Shown here in pieces: positions 17,282-26,584 of a stretch of 64,000 nt of DNA. Under the pieces are notes generated by a model. That model saw only the letters and a list, made by a program, of their open reading frames with translations. It was not told where the DNA came from and did no database searches. The position numbers and the translations under genes are program-made. Within the stretch, counting starts at the first letter, position 1. The number at the start of each line of letters is the position of its first letter. The DNA lies in contig NZ_VUMD01000011.1 in NCBI RefSeq assembly GCF_009696375.1, positions 1-64,000 of the forward strand. The letters are read 5' to 3'. Source of the DNA: Clostridium porci (GTDB lineage: Bacteria; Bacillota; Clostridia; Lachnospirales; Lachnospiraceae).

Positions 17282-18115
17282 ATGATTGAATTAGGAAAAG
17301 TACAGGAACTGGAAATCTTAAGAATAAAGGAATTCGGAGTGTATGTAGGTGAGAAGGACGGGGGTGAGGAATCTGTTCTCCTGCCTAAAAAGCAGGTGCC
17401 CCAGGGAGCGTCTGTGGGAGATAAGCTGACTGTATTTATTTACAAGGATTCTTCCGATCGTCTGATAGCTACGATAGGCACCCCTAAGCTTCAGGTGGGA
17501 GAAACGGCTATGCTGGACGTAAAGGATGTATCCAGAATCGGGGCGTTTCTGGACATGGGCCTGGAAAAGGATTTATTGTTGCCTTTTAAGGAGCAGACTC
17601 ATCCGGTGAAAAAGGGGGAACGCTGCCTGGTCACTCTTTATGTGGATAAGAGCAGCCGCCTTGCAGCCACCATGCGTGTTTATACCCATATGAGTAACCA
17701 GTCGCCCTATAAGGCTGAGGATTGGGTGACGGGAACGATCTATGAGATAAATGACAGCATTGGTGCCTTTGTGGCTGTGGATCACAAGTATTACGGTCTT
17801 ATCCCAAAGCGCGAGCTTTACGGCAAGTTCAAGGAGGGAGATACAGTACAGGCCCGTGTTACAAGAGTTCGGGAGGACGGAAAGCTGGATTTGTGCCTCC
17901 GTGAGCGGGCCCATGTGCAGATGGGAACGGACGCGGAGCTGGTGCTTAAGGTGCTTGATGAGTTTGATGGCATTTTGCCTTTTAATGACAGGGCGGCTCC
18001 AGAAGCTATCCTTCGGGAATTTAAGATGAGCAAGAATGCGTTTAAGAGGGCGGTTGGCCGCCTACTAAAAGAGGGTAAAATCCGAATCACAGATAAGACG
18101 ATAGAAAAAATATAA
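17282..18115 (+). CDS. S1-domain RNA-binding protein, CvfB/YitL family
   Basis: The 277-residue protein begins with a CvfB-type first domain (GKVQELEILRIKEFGVYV), has tandem S1-like beta barrels (GETAMLDVKDVSRIGAFLDMG, GTIYEINDSIGAFVAVD) and ends in a winged-helix domain (NAFKRAVGRLLKEGKIRI). CvfB homologues bind RNA and affect virulence gene expression in staphylococci; the role here is unknown. GAGGAG precedes the ATG at 17282. An ATG at 17243 is in frame and also has a weak AAGG, so a 290-residue form is possible. Confidence 0.85.
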   Translation: MIELGKVQELEILRIKEFGVYVGEKDGGEESVLLPKKQVPQGASVGDKLTVFIYKDSSDRLIATIGTPKLQVGETAMLDVKDVSRIGAFLDMGLEKDLLLPFKEQTHPVKKGERCLVTLYVDKSSRLAATMRVYTHMSNQSPYKAEDWVTGTIYEINDSIGAFVAVDHKYYGLIPKRELYGKFKEGDTVQARVTRVREDGKLDLCLRERAHVQMGTDAELVLKVLDEFDGILPFNDRAAPEAILREFKMSKNAFKRAVGRLLKEGKIRITDKTIEKI

Positions 18116-18167
18116 TGGATGCAGAGGATACATACTGTATGCAGAACATAGCTTAGACAGTATTGAG

Positions 18168-18199
18168 AGGACAGCACCATGCAGGGTGGCTGTCCTTTT
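18168..18199 (+). terminator. terminator after cvfB-like gene
   Basis: AGGACAGCACC pairs with GGTGGCTGTCCT (one bulged base), followed by T residues. It lies just before the yitT-like gene. Confidence 0.7.
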
Positions 18200-18237
18200 G
18201 CGGCTTTACAGGCAGAAGGAATGGAGGGAGACAGGAG

Positions 18238-19077
18238 ATGTTAAAGAGAAACCCGGCTCTAGAGTATGGATGTATGCTGACGGGTACCCTTTTGATTGGA
18301 ACCGCTATCAAAAATATATATGATCCGGTAAGTATGGTAACAGGGGGAGTGTCGGGCATTGCCATTATCATAAAAGAACTGTGGGGCGTGCCTTTGTGGT
18401 TGACCAATGCTATATTGAATATTCCGTTGTTTACAGCAGCTGCCTTTATGATGGGATGGAAATTTATCAAGCGCACGCTGTTATCCACAGTGCTGCTGTC
18501 CGTGTCGTTGTATTTGCTGCCGGAGGCTTCCTTTGTGGGAGAGGATCGTTTGCTGGCCGCTCTGTTTGGAGGAATCCTAAGCGGCGTGGGTATGGGATTG
18601 GTGCTTCTTTCCGGCTGCACTACAGGAGGAACGGATATGCTGGCAGCCCTGATTAAGAAGAAGCTGAAATATTATACAATGGCCCAGATCATACAGGTAC
18701 TAGACGGACTGATTGTTCTGGCAGGGGCTTCTGTATTTGGCATTCCCATTGCCCTCTATGCGCTGATTGCTATTTTTTGCGCGGCAAAGGTGACGGATGG
18801 TATGATTGAGGGACTTAAGTTTTCAAAACAGGCCTATATTATATCCGATCATTTTCAGGAAATAGCAGATGCGATTATGAAGGGGATGGGAAGAGGCGTT
18901 ACCAGCCTGGAGGCCAGAGGAATGTATTCTAACCAGGAGAAAAAAATGCTGTTCTGCGTAGTTTCCAGAAAGGAAATTGTGACCTTGAGGGAAATTGTGG
19001 CTGAGTTTGACAAGAATGCTTTTTTGATTGTCAGCGATGCAAGGGAGGTGTTTGGGGAAGGATTTATTGAACATTGA
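18238..19077 (+). CDS. YitT family membrane protein (DUF2179 C-terminal domain)
   Basis: The 279-residue protein has about five or six membrane segments in residues 10-170, with the family stretch DPVSMVTGGVSGIAI and SGCTTGGTDMLAALI. A soluble C-terminal domain (about 210-279) matches DUF2179 (GRGVTSLEARGMYSNQEKKM, FLIVSDAREVFGEGF). The function of the family is unresolved. The start is at 18238 after GGAGGGAGACAGGAG; the longer in-frame frame upstream overlaps the terminator. Confidence 0.9.
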   Translation: MLKRNPALEYGCMLTGTLLIGTAIKNIYDPVSMVTGGVSGIAIIIKELWGVPLWLTNAILNIPLFTAAAFMMGWKFIKRTLLSTVLLSVSLYLLPEASFVGEDRLLAALFGGILSGVGMGLVLLSGCTTGGTDMLAALIKKKLKYYTMAQIIQVLDGLIVLAGASVFGIPIALYALIAIFCAAKVTDGMIEGLKFSKQAYIISDHFQEIADAIMKGMGRGVTSLEARGMYSNQEKKMLFCVVSRKEIVTLREIVAEFDKNAFLIVSDAREVFGEGFIEH

Positions 19078-19340
19078 AAGGATTAACACAATTAACAAAA
19101 AATTCAAGGGAAGTATTGGAATACTTTGTAATTTAGAGCATTTTTTTTCCCTCGTATACAAATTAGCTAAATCCTAAAATTGTATTTTGTTGATTTACAA
19201 TATGGATTCTGACAATCGTTTCATGTATTATAATAGCAGTTGCCAGCAAGGCTTTCACTGAAAAAAATTGCAGTGAAAACCAGTATTTCATTATATGGTT
19301 ATTAAATTGGATCAAGCGTATTTTAGGAGGAAAAAACAGG

Positions 19341-20453
19341 ATGGCTAGTTTATCACTGAAGAATGTAACTAAGAAGTATCCCAACGGTTTTGTTGCGGTT
19401 AAGGACTTTAATCTGGAGATCCAGGATAAGGAATTTATTATTTTCGTAGGTCCCTCCGGATGCGGTAAGTCGACCACCCTCCGTATGATTGCAGGCCTGG
19501 AAGACATTTCCTCCGGTGAGCTTTCTATTGATGATAAGATCGTAAATGATGTGGAGCCAAAGGACAGGGATATTGCTATGGTATTCCAGAACTACGCTCT
19601 GTATCCCCATATGTCTGTATATGACAACATGGCTTTCGGACTAAAGCTGAGAAAGGTGCCAAAGGCTGAGATTGACAAAAAGGTTCGCGACGCAGCCAGG
19701 ATACTTGACCTAGAGCATCTTCTGGATCGTAAGCCAAAGGCGCTTTCTGGCGGTCAGAGGCAGCGTGTTGCTATGGGACGTGCGATTGTCCGTAGCCCAA
19801 AGGTGTTCTTGATGGACGAGCCGCTGTCTAACCTGGATGCAAAGCTGAGAGGTCAGATGCGTGTGGAGATCTCCAAGCTTCATCAGAGACTGGAAACTAC
19901 GATTATATATGTAACCCATGACCAGACAGAGGCAATGACTTTGGGAACCAGAATCGTTGTCATGAAGGACGGAGTGATCCAGCAGGTAGATACGCCTCAG
20001 AATTTGTACCACAAGCCCTGCAATAAGTTTGTGGCAGGCTTTATCGGCGCTCCTCAGATGAATATGATTGATGCTTTGGTTGGAAAGGACGGAGCGGACG
20101 TGACTCTGACCTTTGGCGAGCACACCATTGCCCTTCCGGAAGGCAAGGCAAGAAAGCTGGAGGAAGCCGGCTATGTAGGAAAGACAGTTACCCTGGGTAT
20201 CCGTCCTGAAGATCTTCATGATGAAGAGTCCTTCCTGGCTATGTCTCCTAAGAGTATGTTTGACGCCACCATCCGTGTATATGAGATGCTGGGTTCAGAA
20301 GTTCTTTTGTATTTTGATGTAGTGGACTCCAACTTTACAGCAAAGGTAAATCCACGTACCACTGCAAGACCTGGCGATACGATCAAGCTGGCTATGGATC
20401 TGGAAAAGATTCATATTTTTGATAAGGATACAGAAGCTGTAATATTGAATTAA
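19341..20453 (+). CDS. ugpC: multi-use sugar ABC transporter ATP-binding protein (MsmK/UgpC family)
   Basis: The 370-residue protein has Walker A GPSGCGKST (37-45), signature LSGGQRQRVAMGRA, Walker B VFLMDEPLSNLD, and the C-terminal regulatory OB-like domain of MalK/UgpC proteins. It stands alone, with no permease or binding-protein gene next to it. In Gram-positive bacteria such orphan MsmK/MsmX proteins energise several CUT1 importers. The two ATPase-less transporters at 40-47 kb are obvious clients. TAGGAGG precedes the ATG. Upstream (19078-19340) a -10 box TATAAT (19229-19234) is visible without a clear -35. Confidence 0.92.
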   Translation: MASLSLKNVTKKYPNGFVAVKDFNLEIQDKEFIIFVGPSGCGKSTTLRMIAGLEDISSGELSIDDKIVNDVEPKDRDIAMVFQNYALYPHMSVYDNMAFGLKLRKVPKAEIDKKVRDAARILDLEHLLDRKPKALSGGQRQRVAMGRAIVRSPKVFLMDEPLSNLDAKLRGQMRVEISKLHQRLETTIIYVTHDQTEAMTLGTRIVVMKDGVIQQVDTPQNLYHKPCNKFVAGFIGAPQMNMIDALVGKDGADVTLTFGEHTIALPEGKARKLEEAGYVGKTVTLGIRPEDLHDEESFLAMSPKSMFDATIRVYEMLGSEVLLYFDVVDSNFTAKVNPRTTARPGDTIKLAMDLEKIHIFDKDTEAVILN

Positions 20454-20485
20454 CAGAGACTTTTTACAAAAAATATGGTAAAAAG

Positions 20486-20519
20486 AAGCAAGAGGGAATA
20501 TAACTCTCTTGCTTTTTTT
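20486..20519 (+). terminator. terminator after the ugpC-like gene
   Basis: AAGCAAGAG (20486-20494) pairs with CTCTTGCTT (20506-20514) and a T-run follows. Confidence 0.9.
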
Positions 20520-20589
20520 AAAATTATGAATTAAAATATGAAAATAGGGATATTAGCTACTCCGAATACGTTGAAAAGGAGAAAATAAA

Positions 20590-21678
20590 ATGATTTCAAA
20601 TCAAATACTGCAGACTACATTGGATGGGTTAAAGGCAATTACAAGAATTGATTTAGGTATTTGTGATACAGAAGGAAAAGTGCTGGCTTCTACATTTACA
20701 GATGCGGAAGAATCAGAGAGCTCAGTTCTGGTGTTCGTTGATTCTCCCGCTGACAGCCAGGTGATTCAGGGATATCAGTTCTTTAAGGTATTCGACGAGC
20801 ACCAGCTGGAATACATTTTGCTTGCAAAGGGAGCCAGTGATGATGTGTATATGGTAGGAAAGCTAGCAGCTTTCCAGATACAGAATCTTTTGGTTGCCTA
20901 TAAGGAACGTTTTGATAAGGATAATTTTATCAAGAACCTCCTGCTGGATAACCTGCTTTTGGTGGATATTTACAATAGAGCCAAAAAGCTGCATATTGAT
21001 ACTGATGTAAAGCGTGTGGTATACATCATTGAAACCCACAATGAGAAGGATATCAATGCCCTGGAGACTGTAAGAAGCCTGTTTGCGGCTAAGACAAAGG
21101 ATTTCATTACGGCAGTGGATGAAAAGAACATTATTCTGGTAAAGGAAGTACGCCAGGGAGAGACCTACGGCGAGCTGGATAAGACGGCTAATACCATTCT
21201 GGACATGCTGAATACAGAGGTTATGACGAAGGTACGTGTGGCTTACGGAACCGTTATCAATGATATAAAGGAGGTTTCGCGTTCTTACAAGGAAGCTAAA
21301 ATGGCTTTGGATGTAGGGAAGATTTTTTATTCCGGTAAGAATGTAATTGCATACAATAACCTGGGAATCGGCCGCCTCATTTATCAGCTGCCAATACCTC
21401 TGTGCAAAATGTTTATCAGGGAAGTGTTTGACGGCAAGTCACCGGATGATTTCGATGAAGAGACTCTGGCTACCATCAACAAGTTTTTTGAGAACAGCCT
21501 GAATGTGTCTGAGACCTCCAGACAGCTGTATATCCACCGGAATACTCTGGTATACCGTTTAGATAAGCTGCAAAAGAGCACTGGGCTTGATTTGCGTATC
21601 TTTGAGGATGCCATTACATTTAAGATTGCTTTGATGGTCGCCAAGTATATGAGGTATATGGAAAGCCTGGATTATTAA
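20590..21678 (+). CDS. CdaR/PucR-type helix-turn-helix transcriptional regulator
   Basis: The 362-residue protein ends with the PucR-type helix-turn-helix (about 300-355, NVSETSRQLYIHRNTLVYRLDKL), preceded by a GGDEF-like middle region (about 145-250, including VRVAYGT and SRSYKEAKMALDVGK). The N-terminal part resembles a sugar-diacid or PAS-like sensor. It lies directly after the MsmK/UgpC ATPase, so a role in carbohydrate uptake control is likely but not proved. GAAAAGGAG precedes the ATG. Confidence 0.82.
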   Translation: MISNQILQTTLDGLKAITRIDLGICDTEGKVLASTFTDAEESESSVLVFVDSPADSQVIQGYQFFKVFDEHQLEYILLAKGASDDVYMVGKLAAFQIQNLLVAYKERFDKDNFIKNLLLDNLLLVDIYNRAKKLHIDTDVKRVVYIIETHNEKDINALETVRSLFAAKTKDFITAVDEKNIILVKEVRQGETYGELDKTANTILDMLNTEVMTKVRVAYGTVINDIKEVSRSYKEAKMALDVGKIFYSGKNVIAYNNLGIGRLIYQLPIPLCKMFIREVFDGKSPDDFDEETLATINKFFENSLNVSETSRQLYIHRNTLVYRLDKLQKSTGLDLRIFEDAITFKIALMVAKYMRYMESLDY

Positions 21679-21691
21679 GCCGGAGTAACAG

Positions 21692-22393
21692 ATGATTGAG
21701 ATTAGCGATGTATTTAAGACCTATGAGACAGGCAGCAAGGCGGTAAGAGGCATCAGTTTTACCATAGGCGATGGGGAATTTGTATTTATCGTGGGAAGAA
21801 GCGGTTCTGGTAAAAGCACTTTGATAAAGCTGCTTTTAAAAGAGCTGGAACCTACACATGGGCGTATTGTAGTGAACGATATGGATCTGGGGAAAATGCC
21901 CAGAAGGTATATTCCCAAATACCGGAGAAGCTTAGGCGTGGTCTTTCAGGATTTCAGACTCCTGAAAGACCGCACTGTGTTTGAGAATGTGGCCTTTGCC
22001 CAGCGGGTAATCGGAGTGCCTTCCCGCATAATCCGGGAGACAGTACCGGAAATGCTAAGGCTGGTAGGCTTATCAGCCAAGTATAAAGCATATCCCCGTC
22101 AGCTTTCCGGCGGCGAGCAGCAGAGGGTAGCCATAGCCAGGGCTCTGATCAATGACCCCGAGGTTCTTCTGGCAGACGAGCCTACAGGAAATCTGGACAG
22201 CTTTAATGCCCACGAGATTATGAAGCTGCTGGAGGAGATTAACGGCAGGGGAAGGACAGTGATTGTGGTAACTCATAGTCAGGAGATGGTGGATGAGATG
22301 GGAAAGCGGGTTATCACCATGGAACGGGGGGAGATTATAAGAGATACAGGCGGACCCATCGGTCTTCCGGAAAGGCGCAGCTTCAAGCGATGA
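21692..22393 (+). CDS. ftsE: cell division ATP-binding protein FtsE
   Basis: The 233-residue ABC ATPase has Walker A GRSGSGKS (35-42), signature [15 protein letters not shown] and Walker [13 protein letters not shown]. The order FtsE, FtsX, M23 hydrolase matches the well-known divisome module in which ATP hydrolysis by FtsE, passed through FtsX, switches on a periplasmic or wall-side peptidoglycan hydrolase. It overlaps ftsX by 4 bp (ATGA). Confidence 0.95.
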   Translation: MIEISDVFKTYETGSKAVRGISFTIGDGEFVFIVGRSGSGKSTLIKLLLKELEPTHGRIVVNDMDLGKMPRRYIPKYRRSLGVVFQDFRLLKDRTVFENVAFAQRVIGVPSRIIRETVPEMLRLVGLSAKYKAYPRQLSGGEQQRVAIARALINDPEVLLADEPTGNLDSFNAHEIMKLLEEINGRGRTVIVVTHSQEMVDEMGKRVITMERGEIIRDTGGPIGLPERRSFKR

Positions 22394-23298
22394 GAATTAG
22401 TACATTTTGGTATTGCCTGAAACAGGGCTTTGCGAATATATGCAGAAATATTTTGTTTTCTCTGGCTTCCATAGCTACTATTTCTGCGTGTATTTTTTTA
22501 TTTTGCCTTTTTTTTGCCTTGGCGGCAAATGTTCAGAATGTGGTCAAGACAGCTGAGACGACCGTGGGAATTACCGTGTTTTTTGAGGAGGATTTACCGG
22601 ATGCGGCCATTCAAAAGGCTGGGCAGGTGATAGGAAGCTGGCCTGAGGTGCGTCAGCTGCGGTTTATCTCAGCTGAGGAGGCCTGGGAGAGCTTTAAGCA
22701 GAACTATTTTGAAGGAGCGGAAGAACTGGCCGAAGGGTTTGCGGATGATAATCCCCTGGCAGGCTCTGCCTCCTATGAGATATTTTTAAATAATATCGAA
22801 GATCAGGAGGAGGTGGCTGAACGGCTTAAGTCTATGGAAGGAGTGCGCAGAGTGCGGTATGCCAGCGATGTAGCTGCAGGCTTTACCAGCGCAGGGAAGA
22901 TGGTAGGGGCCTTGTCTGCGGTGATCATCGGCGTGCTGCTGGCAGTGGCTGTGTTTCTTATCAGCAATACGATCTCTGTAACTGCCGCCTTCAGGCGCCG
23001 GGAAAATGAGATTATGCGGTATATCGGAGCTGCCGGCTATGTGATCCGTGGGCCTTTTGTGGTGGAGGGAGTTATTCTGGGAGCCGCCGGGGCAGCGGTT
23101 CCTTTGGCGGGAATGTATTTCCTGTACCAGGAGGCGGTGGTTTATGTGAATGAGAACTATCAGATCTTGACAGTAATGTTTCAGCCCATTGCCGTAGAGG
23201 CGATTTTTCCCTATATAGCAATGGCAGCCGGTATCCTGGGGGTGGGAATCGGATTTTTTGTCAGCTTCTTTACCATTAACCGCCATTTAAGAGTGTAA
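22390..23298 (+). CDS. ftsX: cell division protein FtsX
   Basis: The 302-residue protein has one N-terminal membrane segment, an extracytoplasmic domain (about residues 45-165, with EEDLPDAAIQKAG), and three C-terminal segments, the usual FtsX topology. The sequence SNTISVTAAFRRRENEIMRYIGA is the conserved cytoplasmic coupling stretch. It should transmit FtsE activity to the coiled-coil hydrolase encoded next. Confidence 0.95.
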   Translation: MRISTFWYCLKQGFANICRNILFSLASIATISACIFLFCLFFALAANVQNVVKTAETTVGITVFFEEDLPDAAIQKAGQVIGSWPEVRQLRFISAEEAWESFKQNYFEGAEELAEGFADDNPLAGSASYEIFLNNIEDQEEVAERLKSMEGVRRVRYASDVAAGFTSAGKMVGALSAVIIGVLLAVAVFLISNTISVTAAFRRRENEIMRYIGAAGYVIRGPFVVEGVILGAAGAAVPLAGMYFLYQEAVVYVNENYQILTVMFQPIAVEAIFPYIAMAAGILGVGIGFFVSFFTINRHLRV

Positions 23299-23304
23299 GG
23301 AGGA

Positions 23305-24522
23305 ATGATGAAAATAACAGGAAGATTACGGAGCAGAACCGCAGCCTTGGCATGTGGCCTGCTTCTGGGTGGAGGGGCTGTATTTTCCTCCTATGCCACC
23401 AGCGTGGAAATAGAGGATGCTAAGAAACAGGTATCTGCTTTGGAGGAAGAAAAAAAGCAGGTGGAGGATACCTTAAACCAGCTTGAGAGCTTGAAGACAG
23501 ATACGGCGGCCTATGTGAAGGCTTTGGATGGCAACTTGGCAAAGCTGTCAGATGAGCTGAAACAGCTGGAGCAAAGAATAGGGGAGAAGGAGAATCAGAT
23601 TGAGAGAACTCAGGCTCAGTTGGAAAAAGCCAGAGAGGCGGAAAAACAGCAGTACAGCGCCATGAAGCTTCGGATTAAATATATGTATGAGAATGGACAG
23701 ACCAGCTTCGTCGAGATGATGATGGATTCAGGAAGCGTCTCGGAGCTTTTAAACCGTGGGGAGTATGTGAGCCAGATTGCAGAGTATGACAGGAGAAAGC
23801 TTAGGGAGTATGGAGAGATAAAGGATGAGGTGGCTGTAAAGGAGCAGGCCCTGAATGAGGAGCACGAAAGCCTTTTAGCCCTTCAGGATACAACCAGAGC
23901 CAAGCAGCAATCTGTGAAACGGCTGATGGCATCCAAGCAGGAGGAGCTGGCGGCTGTTCAGGCAAGGATAGCTACGGCTCAGAACGAGCTGGATCAGTAC
24001 ACAGCAGATATCAAGGCCCAGGAAGAGCAGATGAAACGGATTGAGGCTGAGATGAAGCGGCGGGAGGAGGAAGCCAGAAAAAAGGCAGAGGAAGCAGGAA
24101 AAACGTATACAGTATCAAATTTGGGGAATATTAATTTTAAGTGGCCCTGCCCATCCAGCAGCCGGATAACCTCTAATTTTGGAGACAGGGAATCGCCTAC
24201 AGAGGGAGCTTCCGCTAATCATAAGGGAATGGATATCGGAGCCGGTACAGGCGCGGATATTATAGCGGCGGCGGCGGGCCAGGTAGTGATTTCTACATAT
24301 AGCTATTCGGCTGGGAATTATATTATGATTGACCACGGAGGAGGAGTCAGCACTGTATATATGCATTGTTCTCAGCTTCTGGTCAGCGAGGGAGCTAATG
24401 TGACTCAGGGCCAGGTGATAGCAAAGGTAGGCTCTACCGGTTATTCTACGGGACCACACCTGCATTTTGGTATCCGATCAGGAGGAAATTATGTAGATCC
24501 CAGGAATTATGTGAGTCCATAG
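23305..24522 (+). CDS. M23 peptidase with coiled-coil domain (EnvC/PcsB-like)
   Basis: The 405-residue protein has a signal peptide ending near AAT/YATS (about residue 33), a long coiled coil (about 35-260, rich in Glu, Lys, Gln and Ala) and a C-terminal LytM/M23 domain. Zinc ligands are visible in NHKGMDIG and GPHLHFGIR. It probably cuts peptide crosslinks in peptidoglycan, or activates such an enzyme, during division, held inactive by the coiled coil until FtsEX acts. AAGGAGG precedes the ATG; the second codon is also ATG, so the start could be one codon later. Confidence 0.92.
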   Translation: MMKITGRLRSRTAALACGLLLGGGAVFSSYATSVEIEDAKKQVSALEEEKKQVEDTLNQLESLKTDTAAYVKALDGNLAKLSDELKQLEQRIGEKENQIERTQAQLEKAREAEKQQYSAMKLRIKYMYENGQTSFVEMMMDSGSVSELLNRGEYVSQIAEYDRRKLREYGEIKDEVAVKEQALNEEHESLLALQDTTRAKQQSVKRLMASKQEELAAVQARIATAQNELDQYTADIKAQEEQMKRIEAEMKRREEEARKKAEEAGKTYTVSNLGNINFKWPCPSSSRITSNFGDRESPTEGASANHKGMDIGAGTGADIIAAAAGQVVISTYSYSAGNYIMIDHGGGVSTVYMHCSQLLVSEGANVTQGQVIAKVGSTGYSTGPHLHFGIRSGGNYVDPRNYVSP

Positions 24523-24589
24523 TTTCTTTGGATAAATTTGGTGGGCCTGTTATATATCATATCAGGAACGGGCAGATAGGAGATAGAAG

Positions 24590-25984
24590 TTGGAAAATCG
24601 TGATTTAAATCAACAGGAAAATACGAATCAGGAGATAAATCAGGGCAGACAGCATATGGATCGCCAGGGTAACGGAAGGAACCGGTTCTGGAGTGGAGCT
24701 TTGGTAGGTGCTCTTGTAACAGCCTTTGTAGGCTTGATCGTAGTGGGGATGTCAGCAGGCATCTACCTGTTTGGCATGAGAGTGATGCGCAGTCAGCCTA
24801 AGTTTCAGCCGGAAAAGGACGGAGCAGTGTCCATAACAGACGGCAAGGGTAAAAAGCAAGAGGGGCTGGACTATGATAAGGTAACGTCTAAGATGAACCT
24901 GATTGAGGACATTATAGGGCAGACCTTCTTGTATGATGAGGATGCGGAGGCTGTAGAGGATTATATCTACCGGGGCATGCTGGCTGGCCTGGATGACCCT
25001 TATTCCGTTTATTATTCAGCTGCGGATTACCAGTCTATGATGGAAACAACACAGGGAGAGTATTCGGGCATAGGAGCTATGATAAGCCAAAACAGAACCA
25101 CCGGCCTGTGCACGATAGTAAAGGTGTTTGAGGGCTCGCCTGCTCTGGAGGCAGGGATGCAGCCGGGAGATATTATCTATAAGGTGGAGGATACGCTGGT
25201 TGCCAGTGAAAGCCTTGAGGTTTTGGTGAATAATTACATCAAGGGTAAGGAAGGAACAGACGTAAGGCTTACCGTGTACCGTTCAGACAAGGATCAGTAT
25301 GTGGAGCTGACAATGAAGCGCCGCAAGATTGAGGTGCCAACTGTAGAGCACAGGATGCTGGACGACAATATCGGGTATGTTGCAGTCACTGAATTTGATG
25401 TGATTACGGTTAAGCAATTTGAGGAAGCTGTGGATGGACTGGCACAAAGCGGAATGAAGGGGCTTATCATCGACTTAAGGAACAATCCGGGGGGAATTTT
25501 GGATGGAGCTGTGAAAATGGTGGATTATTTGCTGCCTGATGATATTTCCAAATATGATAAGGGACAGGGGAAAACCCTTATTGTATATACAGCTGATAAG
25601 AATGAAAAAGGGGATGTGTTTACTGCCTCAGACAAACATCAGATGGATCTTCCTATCGTAATATTGATCAATGGAGATTCTGCCAGCGCTTCGGAGGTAT
25701 TTACCGGAGCTATGAAGGATTACAACCGGGCTACGGTAGTAGGTACTACCAGCTATGGAAAGGGAATTGTACAAAATCTGATTCCTTTGGGAGACGGTTC
25801 TGCTATTAAGCTGACGACCGCTCATTACTATACTCCAAGCGGCTTTGATCTCCATGGAAAGGGAATTGAGCCAGATGTGGCAGTGGAACTGGACGAAGTC
25901 CTTAAGACCCAGGCTGTGGTGAAGCCTGAGGAGGATAATCAGATTCAGAAGGCAGTTGAGGTCATGAAGAATAAGCTGCGGTGA
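24590..25984 (+). CDS. S41 family C-terminal processing peptidase
   Basis: The 464-residue protein has a polar N-terminus, one membrane anchor (about residues 33-58), a PDZ domain (about 150-240, with the loop GIGAMISQ) and an S41 protease domain. The catalytic serine is in INGDSASASEV and the lysine in TTSYGKGIVQ, the Ser/Lys dyad of CtpA enzymes. It acts outside the membrane on exported proteins. The TTG start is accepted because TAGGAG precedes it and no later ATG has a binding site before the membrane anchor. Its position after the FtsEX-hydrolase genes suggests a role in processing envelope hydrolases. Confidence 0.9.
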   Translation: MENRDLNQQENTNQEINQGRQHMDRQGNGRNRFWSGALVGALVTAFVGLIVVGMSAGIYLFGMRVMRSQPKFQPEKDGAVSITDGKGKKQEGLDYDKVTSKMNLIEDIIGQTFLYDEDAEAVEDYIYRGMLAGLDDPYSVYYSAADYQSMMETTQGEYSGIGAMISQNRTTGLCTIVKVFEGSPALEAGMQPGDIIYKVEDTLVASESLEVLVNNYIKGKEGTDVRLTVYRSDKDQYVELTMKRRKIEVPTVEHRMLDDNIGYVAVTEFDVITVKQFEEAVDGLAQSGMKGLIIDLRNNPGGILDGAVKMVDYLLPDDISKYDKGQGKTLIVYTADKNEKGDVFTASDKHQMDLPIVILINGDSASASEVFTGAMKDYNRATVVGTTSYGKGIVQNLIPLGDGSAIKLTTAHYYTPSGFDLHGKGIEPDVAVELDEVLKTQAVVKPEEDNQIQKAVEVMKNKLR

Positions 25985-26078
25985 CGAGAAGAAGGCTTAT
26001 CTGGCTGCTCTTGTCCCATGACTAAAGGAATAGAGAGAGGAGCTGTGTAAAAACAGGTCTTTACGAAAATGCTGTACA

Positions 26079-26126
26079 AAAAGCAGGGTTTTAGTAGCTA
26101 AAATAGCCGCTTAGAACCTTGCTTTT
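26079..26126. repeat. hairpin-repeat copy B (diverged, opposite orientation)
   Basis: AAGCAGGGTTTTAG pairs with CTTAGAACCTTGCTT across a loop whose reverse complement resembles the CTTTTATAGC loop of the other copies. A T-run at 26123-26126 could terminate the S41 gene. In the rest of 25985-26302 a -10-like TATAAT (26266-26271) has only a weak -35. Confidence 0.6.
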
Positions 26127-26302
26127 GGTTTAATTTGCTATTGTGTTTCTATGCTGCGGCATTCCTTATCATTTTGCAGCGCTCTGGAGTGACACAAGAA
26201 ATGTGGAGCCACAAAAGGAAAAGAACAAACATTCGGTTTTTCTGTACAAGATGACAGAAGTTTGATATAATAAATAAAACGTTAAGGTAAAGTAAGCGAA
26301 GG

Positions 26303-26572
26303 ATGACAAGGGAGGAAATGATAGAGTTTAACGATACGGATAACCGAGTACAGCAGACAGCTATTGTCAATCATTTTATACAGGCAGTACAGGGAAGGGA
26401 AAAAATACTGTGTCCGGTGGAAGAGGCAGTGCAGTCACTGAATATCATCAATGGCGCCTATCTGTCCTCCTGGAACAATAAAGTGGTTAGTTTTCCTCTG
26501 GTTATGGCACTGTACAGAAAGGAATGGGAAAAGGCTGCTTTAAATCTAAAACATGGCATTTATACTTTTTAA
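26303..26572 (+). pseudogene. C-terminal remnant of a Gfo/Idh/MocA oxidoreductase
   Basis: The 89-residue frame reads EFNDTDNRVQQTAIVNHF, then IQAVQGREKILCPVEEAVQS and LNIINGAYLSSWNNK. This is characteristic of the C-terminal end of Gfo/Idh/MocA dehydrogenases (about 350-400 residues). The NAD-binding Rossmann half and the central catalytic part are absent upstream. A ribosome binding site (GGGAGG) happens to precede the ATG, so a short peptide may still be made. It is probably a decayed gene between the S41 protease and uvrB. Confidence 0.65.
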
Positions 26573-26584
26573 GGAGATGGCTTC

